Assembly (NCBI GenBank): GCA_021790075.1
Contig: JAJYIN010000077.1
Location: forward strand, 1 to 9,109
Source of the DNA: Actinomycetes bacterium
Lineage (GTDB): Bacteria > Actinomycetota > Thermoleophilia > BMS3ABIN01
Length of the DNA: 9,109 nucleotides
Direction of reading: 5' to 3'
Translations under genes and position numbers: made by a program
In this document: positions 1 through 5,138 of the stretch, piece by piece
How positions within the stretch are numbered: position 1 is the stretch's first letter
How the letters are laid out: each line of letters starts with the position of its first letter
Notes under the pieces: model-generated
Seen by the model: the letters and a program-made list of their open reading frames with translations, nothing else
What the model was told of the DNA's origin: nothing
Databases searched by the model: none

Positions 1-1
1 T

Positions 2-1056
2 CACGTTGAGATCACGGTCACGCTTCAAAAAGCCAAGGTCGGCTTGGTCTCGGTGGTTGAGAATATTGAGGACACAGCCTCGGGCAAAAGAAGCTTTCAA
101 TCTTTATGCCACAGGGGATTTCTCTCTTGATGATATTAATGATTTTCTTTTTGACCGAGGGCTGACCAACAAAAAAGACAGCAAGAAAACAATGGCGCAT
201 GTCACTGTGTCAAACATGCTGACCAATCCCTTTTATACAGGCGAGATACAAAGGCATTGAATATCCGGGGCAGCATGAGTTGCTGATTTCCCGTCAGTTA
301 TTTCAAAAGGTGAAATCAATTAACGAGGTCAGAAATCACGGGGTGGCCGTGAGAACCAGAAAGAATAATCACTATCTGAAAGGATCGCTTTTCTGTGCTG
401 ATTGCGGTTCCAGGCTTTCCATTGATACCGCCAAGGGAAAATACACTTACTTCTTTTGCCTGGGAACCAAAAGAGGCCGAGGCTGCACGCATACAAAGCA
501 CGTTGCGGCGGCCAACATGGAAATCCAGGTTGAAGAGCTTTATGAGGATGTCCAGATGTCAAAAGACACTGCCAAGAAGCTCTCAAAACGCTTTGATGAG
601 GAGCTGATATCGAAACAGTCTACGAATGCGATGGAGAAAGATTTGCTCGGACGAAGGATTTCAAAACTGGCACAGGAACAAACGAAACTTCTCAAAGCAT
701 ATTATGCCGAAGCAGTTTCTTTGGAACTGATGAAAAAGGAACAGGTCAGAATTGAAAGCGAAATGGCGACCTCAGAGAACCGGCTTGAAATCTTAAATGC
801 TCAGCTTGGCGAGCTAAGAGAAGTTCTCGATCTGGCGCTGGAAATTGCCACACAATGCGGTTTTGGCTATAAGGCAGCTAGCGATAACGTCAGGAAATTT
901 TACAATAAAGCTTTCTTTGAAAAGATTCTCGTTAAAGACGGAAAAATCGTGGACTATGAACATACCGATTTGTTCCACGATTTATTGTCCGAAGGTTCGG
1001 ACAAGTTAAGCTTGGTGGGCCCAGCTGGACTCGAACCAGCGACCGGCCGATTATGA
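2..1056 (+). pseudogene. Decayed large serine recombinase (C-terminal part)
   Basis: This is the remnant of a large serine site-specific recombinase, the enzyme class that integrates and excises mobile elements. Three pieces can be read. Around 23-88, in the frame starting at base 2, a stretch with QKAK...GL and NIEDTASGK weakly resembles the segment just after the catalytic domain. From about 87 to 257 another frame gives KEAFNLYATGDFSL and a segment ending NPFYTGEI, typical of the Recombinase domain. From about 247 the sense moves to a third frame (YKGIEYPGQHE) and stays open to 1056. That part holds a zinc ribbon with Cys codons in the CxxC-x17-C-x8-C pattern (394-486) and then a long charged, probably coiled-coil segment. 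The frame change near 246-249 means one extra base or two lost bases, and the gene also seems shortened before base 90. The catalytic N-terminus lies outside the window. The last 13 residues (VGPAGLEPATGRL) are antisense tRNA. The region is more AT-rich than its neighbours, consistent with transfer. A sequencing error could explain the single frameshift, less easily the deletion. Confidence 0.82.
985..1004. repeat. Perfect 9+9 bp palindrome beside the tRNA 3' end
   Basis: TTGTCCGAA (985-993) and TTCGGACAA (996-1004) are exact reverse complements separated by GG. The centre lies about 18 bases outside the encoded CCA of the tRNA. It falls inside the recombinase frame. On the minus strand it would form a hairpin 8 nt after the tRNA, but no T-run follows on either side, so it is not a standard intrinsic terminator. 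It could be a recombinase-binding arm of the attachment site or a 3' processing or stop signal for the tRNA transcript. Confidence 0.6.
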
Positions 1057-1089
1057 GTCGGCTGCTCTGACCAACTGAGCTATGGGCCC
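1013..1089 (-). tRNA. tRNA-Ile2 (CAT anticodon)
   Basis: Read on the minus strand, this folds as a full cloverleaf. The acceptor stem GGGCCCA (1083-1089) pairs with TGGGCCC (1017-1023), followed by an encoded ACCA (1013-1016). The D arm includes AGCTCAGTTGGTCAGAGC. The anticodon stem GCCGA/TCGGC encloses loop CTCATAA with anticodon CAT at 1053-1055. The T arm is GCTGGTTCGAGTCCAGC. A CAT anticodon could mean initiator Met, elongator Met or the minor isoleucine tRNA. The GACTCATAATC loop and GGTCGCTGGTTC stretch match E. coli ileX-type tRNA-Ile2, in which TilS changes C34 to lysidine so that it reads AUA. The initiator type is excluded because position 1 pairs with 72. The 3' half is overlapped in antisense by the recombinase remnant, as expected for an integration target whose 3' end was restored by the element. 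Confidence 0.93.
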
Positions 1090-1222
1090 GTGAGAGGTGC
1101 GCGTTTGCAGGTTGGCCACACGACGCCACTATCGTTTCCACGGAAGCGGCTCCGCAAACTCCCTGCAAAAAAATGGTATGGTGTCCCCGAGTTTCTGCCC
1201 GGTTTCGGAGATTTCACGCGTG

Positions 1223-1231
1223 AGTATAGCA
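1223..1231 (-). promoter_or_regulatory. Extended -10 promoter candidate for tRNA-Ile2
   Basis: On the minus strand this reads TGCTATACT, a TG-N plus TATACT extended -10 element. No good TTGACA-like -35 lies 16-18 bp upstream, which extended -10 promoters can tolerate. Transcription would start near 1216 and give a leader of roughly 125 nt before the tRNA 5' end at 1089, removable by RNase P. Direction and motif fit, but there is no direct evidence of activity. Confidence 0.45.
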
Positions 1232-1296
1232 GAAACGTAGCCGACCGGGCTGCTGGGGCCAGCGCGTTGACGATGCGCAGCACCGGTGCTCCCATT

Positions 1297-1329
1297 GCGC
1301 CGGCGCCGCTGGCACCGCCCCGCCGGCGC
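1297..1329. repeat. GC-rich inverted repeat over the rfb promoter
   Basis: GCGCCGGCG (1297-1305) and CGCCGGCGC (1321-1329) are exact reverse complements with a 15-base spacer. The right arm ends directly at the TG of the rfb extended -10, and the spacer contains the weak -35. This position suits an operator. In GC-rich DNA such repeats also arise by chance, and no T-run follows, so a terminator is unlikely. Confidence 0.4.
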
Positions 1330-1338
1330 TGGTATACT
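1309..1338 (+). promoter_or_regulatory. Extended -10 promoter candidate for the rfb operon
   Basis: TGGTATACT at 1330-1338 is a TG-N plus TATACT extended -10. CTGGCA at 1309-1314 is a 4-of-6 match to the -35 consensus with an 18 bp spacer. A start near 1345 would leave a leader of about 77 nt before the rfbA start at 1422. The spacer overlaps the right arm of a GC-rich inverted repeat, so DNA-binding control is possible. Confidence 0.45.
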
Positions 1339-1421
1339 TCGGCTAGTTTCTAACGGCACATATTCCGGTACGTATTGTCCGGTTTCATTCCTGTTCCTGA
1401 CAATCCCCGACCAGACGGCAG

Positions 1422-2495
1422 GTGGCCTTGGAACTCAAGGGTCTTATCCTGAGCGGCGGCACCGGCACCCGGCTCAGGCCCATCACCCACACCAGCGCCA
1501 AGCAGCTGGTGCCGGTGGCCAACAAGCCGGTCCTTTTCTACGGCATCGAGGCGCTCCGCGACGCTGGCATCACCGACATCGGCATCATCGTCGGCGACAC
1601 GGCCCCTGAGATCGAGGCGGCCGTGGGCGACGGAGAGCGCTGGGGCGTCGACATCACCTACATCCCCCAGGAAGCGCCGCTGGGGCTGGCCCACGCCGTG
1701 CTCACCGCCGAACCTTTCCTGAGCGACTCCAGCTTTGTCATGTACCTGGGAGACAACCTGCTGCGCGAAGGCATCAGCGGGCTGGTCGAGACCTTCCAGC
1801 AAAGCGGGCCCGATGCGCTCATCCTGCTGCAGGAAGTCCCCAACCCCGAGGCATACGGCGTCGCCGAGTGTGAGGGGAACACCGTCGTGCGCCTGGTGGA
1901 AAAACCGGCGCAGCCGAAGAGCAACCTGGCGCTGGTGGGAATCTACATGTTCACGCCGGCCATCCATGAATGCACCAGGGCGATCAAGCCGTCGGCCCGG
2001 GGCGAACTGGAGATCACCGACGCCATCCAGTGCCTCATCGATGAAGGAAAGCGGGTGGAACCGCACGTTGTCGAGGGCTGGTGGAAGGACACCGGCAAGC
2101 TCGAGGACATGCTGGAGGCCAACCGGCTCATCCTGGACGCCCTGGAGGGCGAGATCAAGGGCACGGTGGAGGACTCCGAGATCCATGGGCGGGTCATCAT
2201 CGCCGAAGGCGCCCACATCAGCCATTGCACCATCCGGGGGCCGGTGGTCATCGGCGAGCGGACCATCGTGCATGATTCCTACATCGGGCCGTACACCTCC
2301 ATCGACGCGGACGTGGACATCCGCAATTCCGAGATCGAGCATTCAATCATCCTGGCGCAGAGCAAGGTGATGGACCTGGGCGGGCGCATGGAGGGAAGCC
2401 TCATCGGCAAGAACGTGCGCATCGTCAGGCTGGACCACAAGCCGCAGGCGTTCCGGTTCATGGTGGGCGACAACTCGTGGATCGGAATAGTCTGA
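1422..2495 (+). CDS. rfbA: Glucose-1-phosphate thymidylyltransferase, long form
   Basis: It joins glucose-1-phosphate and dTTP to give dTDP-glucose and pyrophosphate, the first step of dTDP-L-rhamnose synthesis in the cytoplasm. The 357-residue product has the nucleotidyltransferase signature GGTGTRLRP at residues 12-20 and then SAKQLVPVANKP. PLGLAHA is at 86-92, YLGDN with the metal-binding Asp at 108-112, EKP at 160-162, and GWWKDTGK near 213. From about residue 245 the protein carries a left-handed beta-helix of hexapeptide-like repeats (GRVIIAEGAHI, GPVVIGERTIV and similar). This marks the roughly 355-residue form common in Actinomycetota and archaea, not the roughly 290-residue enterobacterial RmlA. 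The GTG at 1422 is chosen, with TTG at 1428 as an alternative; neither has a strong Shine-Dalgarno sequence. It is first in a four-gene operon, 63 bp before the epimerase. Long-form relatives also feed antibiotic deoxysugar pathways, but the neighbours point to rhamnose. Confidence 0.93.
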   Translation: MALELKGLILSGGTGTRLRPITHTSAKQLVPVANKPVLFYGIEALRDAGITDIGIIVGDTAPEIEAAVGDGERWGVDITYIPQEAPLGLAHAVLTAEPFLSDSSFVMYLGDNLLREGISGLVETFQQSGPDALILLQEVPNPEAYGVAECEGNTVVRLVEKPAQPKSNLALVGIYMFTPAIHECTRAIKPSARGELEITDAIQCLIDEGKRVEPHVVEGWWKDTGKLEDMLEANRLILDALEGEIKGTVEDSEIHGRVIIAEGAHISHCTIRGPVVIGERTIVHDSYIGPYTSIDADVDIRNSEIEHSIILAQSKVMDLGGRMEGSLIGKNVRIVRLDHKPQAFRFMVGDNSWIGIV

Positions 2496-2558
2496 GCGGA
2501 AGTCAGGGAACGGATCGTGATTTTTTGGACGGGGAATCTTTGAATTCCAGGAGGCGGC

Positions 2559-3014
2559 ATGATTGACGGAGTGAAGACCAAACAGCTGCGGGTCATCCCC
2601 GATGAGCGGGGGCGGTTGACAGAGATGCTGAGGGCAGATGACGACCTTTTTATCAAATTCGGGCAGTGTTACATGACCACCACATATCCGGGGGTAGTCA
2701 AAGCGTGGCACTACCACAAGATCCAGACCGACAACTTCGTGGTCATCACCGGCATGTTCAAGGTGGCGCTTTACGACACGCGTGACGGCTCCCCCACCAA
2801 GGGAGAGGTCAACGAGTTCTTCATCGGCGATTACAACCCCATCCTGCTGCAGATTCCGCCCGGCGTCTATCACGGCTGGAAATGCATCAGCGAGCGGGAA
2901 GGCGTCGTCGTCAACGTCTCCACCGAGACCTATAACTACCAGGAACCGGACGAGTACCGACTCCCTTATGACACTAACGAGATTCCCTATGACTGGGGAA
3001 TCAAGATGGGCTAG
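2559..3014 (+). CDS. rfbC: dTDP-4-dehydrorhamnose 3,5-epimerase family protein (short)
   Basis: This is a cupin-fold sugar nucleotide epimerase, expected to convert dTDP-4-dehydro-6-deoxyglucose to dTDP-4-dehydrorhamnose. The 151-residue product is shorter than classical RmlC (about 180). Visible family marks are DERGRL (15-20), AWHYH (49-53, placed where the catalytic His of the RmlC LHYQ motif falls), QIPPGVYHGWK (98-108), and a C-terminal TYNYQEPDEYRLPYDTNEIPYDW. Sequence around the active site departs from textbook RmlC: HYHKIQTDNF instead of RGLHYQ. I recall this short type beside long-form rfbA in Actinomycetota. The ATG at 2559 follows AGGAGG (2549-2554) by 4 nt. Its place between rfbA and rfbD, with no other epimerase in the operon, supports the role. 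A 3-epimerase or ketoisomerase activity cannot be excluded from sequence alone. Confidence 0.82.
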   Translation: MIDGVKTKQLRVIPDERGRLTEMLRADDDLFIKFGQCYMTTTYPGVVKAWHYHKIQTDNFVVITGMFKVALYDTRDGSPTKGEVNEFFIGDYNPILLQIPPGVYHGWKCISEREGVVVNVSTETYNYQEPDEYRLPYDTNEIPYDWGIKMG

Positions 3015-3046
3015 AGAAGGAAGGACATGAAGGAAGGAAGCCGGAC

Positions 3047-3925
3047 GTGAAAGTCCTCATCATCGGCGCTGCCGGACAGCTGGGCTACGACCTTAAGCGC
3101 ACGCTCTCTCCCGCGCACGAGGTCCTGGGCGCCGACGTAGCCGCGGCTGGCGCGGAAAAAGAAGTGGACATCGCCGAGCTCAACGACCTCACCGAGCTGG
3201 CGGTTGCCTACCAGCCGGATGTGATCGTCAACGCCGCCGCCTTCACCAACGTCGACGGCTGCGAGGCCAGCCGGGACGCCTGCTGGGAAGTGAACGCCAC
3301 CGGCGCCGGGAACGTGGCCCGGGCCTGTGGCATCTGCGGCGGAGCGACCTTGATTCACATCAGCACCGACTACGTCTTTGACGGCAGCAAACCGGAGCCG
3401 TACACAGAGCATGATCCCACTTCGCCGCTGGGTGAGTACGGCAAGAGCAAATTCGCCGGTGAGGAAGCGGTGCGCCGGGAACTGCCGCGGAAGCATCTGA
3501 TCGTCCGCACGGCGTGGCTGTTTGGTTCCCATGGACATAATTTTGTGAAGACCATGCTGAAACTGGGGCGTGAGCGGGACGAGCTCTCTGTTGTTGACGA
3601 CCAGACAGGCAGCCCGACTTACGCCGGCCACCTGGCAGCGGCGCTCAAGACCATGGCAGAAACCCGGCTGAACCATCCCGGCACTTATCACATGACCGGC
3701 TCCGGCAGCTGCACCTGGTACGAATTCGCCGCCGAGATATTCCGGCTGGCTGGCATCGATGTCGACTTGAAACCGGTCACGACTGCAGAATACAAGGCTC
3801 CGGCACCGCGGCCGGCCTATTCGGCGCTGGCCAACACCAGGGCCCCGGAGATTGAGATGCCCCCCTGGCGCGACGGCCTGATAGAATGCCTGCGGGAGTT
3901 GGGAGAGATTGGAGACGGAGGGTAA
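3047..3925 (+). CDS. rfbD: dTDP-4-dehydrorhamnose reductase
   Basis: It reduces dTDP-4-dehydrorhamnose with NAD(P)H to dTDP-L-rhamnose, the last step of the pathway. The 292-residue product is a normal-length RmlD of the extended short-chain dehydrogenase family. The Rossmann loop GAAGQLG is at residues 7-13, VNAAAFTNVDGCE at 61-73, STDYVFDG at 106-113, and the catalytic YGKSK (Tyr and Lys of YxxxK) at 131-135. RTAWLFG and DDQTGSPTY follow, both RmlD hallmarks. The GTG at 3047 is supported by AGGAAGGA at 3031-3038, 8 nt upstream. An ATG at 3027 is out of frame and soon stops. The gene begins 32 bp after the epimerase gene and is followed 66 bp later by rfbB, so cotranscription is likely. Confidence 0.94.
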   Translation: MKVLIIGAAGQLGYDLKRTLSPAHEVLGADVAAAGAEKEVDIAELNDLTELAVAYQPDVIVNAAAFTNVDGCEASRDACWEVNATGAGNVARACGICGGATLIHISTDYVFDGSKPEPYTEHDPTSPLGEYGKSKFAGEEAVRRELPRKHLIVRTAWLFGSHGHNFVKTMLKLGRERDELSVVDDQTGSPTYAGHLAAALKTMAETRLNHPGTYHMTGSGSCTWYEFAAEIFRLAGIDVDLKPVTTAEYKAPAPRPAYSALANTRAPEIEMPPWRDGLIECLRELGEIGDGG

Positions 3926-3979
3926 CTTGAGCAAGACCTTCGTATCCGGGAAGAGAACCGAAACAACCAAAGCCACCAT

Positions 3980-3984
3980 GGAGG
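3980..3984 (+). promoter_or_regulatory. Shine-Dalgarno site fixing the rfbB TTG start
   Basis: GGAGG sits 7 nt before the TTG at 3992. The nearby ATG at 3978 is in another frame. The MKILVTGGAGFIG beginning encoded from the TTG matches the usual family N-terminus, so the non-ATG start is well supported. Confidence 0.75.
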
Positions 3985-3991
3985 CAAGATC

Positions 3992-4987
3992 TTGAAAATC
4001 CTGGTCACCGGGGGCGCCGGCTTCATCGGCAGCAACTTCATCCGGCTGATTTTGAGCAGGTATCCCGACTACGAGGTCGTCAACCTGGACAAGCTCACCT
4101 ACGCCGGCAACCTCGACAACCTCAAGGACGTCGAGCAGAACCGGCACTACCGTTTCGTCCAGGGCGACATCTGCGACATGGACGTGGTCGACAAGGTGAT
4201 GGACAAGGTGGACGCCGTGGTCAACTTCGCGGCCGAGTCCCATGTGGACCGCTCCATCGGCGGCCCCGCCGATTTCATCCAGACCGACGTGTTCGGCACC
4301 TATGTGCTCCTGGAGACGGCGCGCCAGCACGGCGTGGGCCGTTACCTGCAGATCAGCACCGACGAGGTCTACGGCAGCATCCGCGCGGGGTCCTTTAAGG
4401 AAACCGACATGCTGGAGCCCAGCAGCCCCTACTCGGCCAGCAAGGCCGGCGGCGACATGCAGGTGATGGCCTACCATACCACCTTCGGCCTGCCGGCCCT
4501 GATCACGCGCAGCTCCAACAACTTCGGACCCTACCAGTATCCGGAAAAGCTGTTCCCGCTGTTCATCACCAACGCGCTCGAGGACATCCCGCTGCCACTT
4601 TACGGCGACGGCAGCAACGTGCGCGACTGGATCTATGTCACCGACAACTGCGATGCCATCGATCTGGTGCTGCACAAGGGGGAAGTGGGTCAGGTCTACA
4701 ACATCGGCGGCGGCAACGAGCGCGACAACCACACCATCACGGGCATGATCCTCAAGGAGCTGGGCAAGCCCGAATCGCTGATCCAGCCGGTCGCGGACCG
4801 CCTGGGGCACGACTTCCGCTACTCCATCGATTGCAGCAAGGTGCGCGCGCTGGGCTGGCAGCCTTCCCACAATTTCGAGGACGCCCTCCAGGAAACTGTC
4901 AAGTGGTACGCGGACAACCGCTGGTGGTGGGAAAAGATCAAGGGCGGGGAATTCCTCGAGTATTACAAGCAACAGTACGGCAAGTAA
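3992..4987 (+). CDS. rfbB: dTDP-glucose 4,6-dehydratase
   Basis: It uses bound NAD+ to turn dTDP-glucose into dTDP-4-dehydro-6-deoxyglucose, the second step of dTDP-L-rhamnose synthesis. The 331-residue product is a normal-length RmlB. It has GGAGFIGSNFIR (7-18, NAD-binding loop), LDKLTYAGN (32-40), NFAAESHVDRSI (78-89), ISTDEVYG with the catalytic Thr-Asp-Glu triad at 123-125, YSASK with catalytic Tyr147 and Lys151, and SSNNFGPYQYPEKL. The last three blocks separate RmlB from UDP-galactose epimerases. The TTG start is set by a GGAGG 7 nt upstream. It is the last gene of the operon. No clear T-tailed hairpin follows in the roughly 150 bp before the convergent membrane-protein gene. Confidence 0.95.
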   Translation: MKILVTGGAGFIGSNFIRLILSRYPDYEVVNLDKLTYAGNLDNLKDVEQNRHYRFVQGDICDMDVVDKVMDKVDAVVNFAAESHVDRSIGGPADFIQTDVFGTYVLLETARQHGVGRYLQISTDEVYGSIRAGSFKETDMLEPSSPYSASKAGGDMQVMAYHTTFGLPALITRSSNNFGPYQYPEKLFPLFITNALEDIPLPLYGDGSNVRDWIYVTDNCDAIDLVLHKGEVGQVYNIGGGNERDNHTITGMILKELGKPESLIQPVADRLGHDFRYSIDCSKVRALGWQPSHNFEDALQETVKWYADNRWWWEKIKGGEFLEYYKQQYGK

Positions 4988-5138
4988 CGCCCGGCGCGGG
5001 AATTACCACAAGGGATCACACGCGAGGACTATCCCGGCATGTCCATATCCGCAGCTGTAAAATTCCTTTTGCCTGGGATGGCGGGCTAGGCGTCGATAAT
5101 GTCCTGACGCGACGAGCGGCACGGGCCGCCGGCCTCTG

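Larger units (their letters stand above)
1090..1421. other. Intergenic region between tRNA-Ile2 and rfbA
   Basis: I see no convincing gene here. Short open frames exist on both strands but lack a Shine-Dalgarno sequence and recognisable protein content. The region holds two divergent extended -10 promoter candidates (1223-1231 minus and 1330-1338 plus), a 9 bp GC-rich inverted repeat (1297-1305 with 1321-1329), and a smaller 8 bp inverted repeat TTTGCAGG (1104-1111) / CCTGCAAA (1162-1169). The stretch around 1141-1215, which includes GGTATGGTGTCCCCGAG, looks like possible dispersed-repeat material, but that is only an impression. Confidence 0.6.

Noticed and set aside
280..1056. Treating the downstream recombinase piece as an independent 258-residue gene
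   Set aside because: Its TTG start has no ribosome binding site and the family-specific sequence (YKGIEYPGQHE) continues upstream of it in the same frame, so it is the rest of a broken gene.
1013..1089. Calling the CAT-anticodon tRNA an initiator or elongator Met
   Set aside because: Position 1-72 is a normal G-C pair, unlike initiators, and the anticodon-loop and T-arm sequence match ileX-type tRNA-Ile2 more closely.
1090..1359. Short open frames on both strands between the tRNA and rfbA
   Set aside because: They have no Shine-Dalgarno sequence, no recognisable protein pattern, overlapping antisense frames of similar length, and promoter motifs within them. They are best explained as chance frames in GC-rich DNA.
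1350..2342. Long minus-strand open frame opposite rfbA (and similar antisense frames at 3011-4972)
   Set aside because: These are shadows of the rfb genes. GC-rich codon structure keeps antisense frames open, and the sense strands encode unmistakable families.
4988..5003. Hairpin CCCG-GCG-CGGG just after rfbB as an intrinsic terminator
   Set aside because: The stem is only 4 bp with a 3-base loop and no T-run follows, so it is not a supportable terminator.
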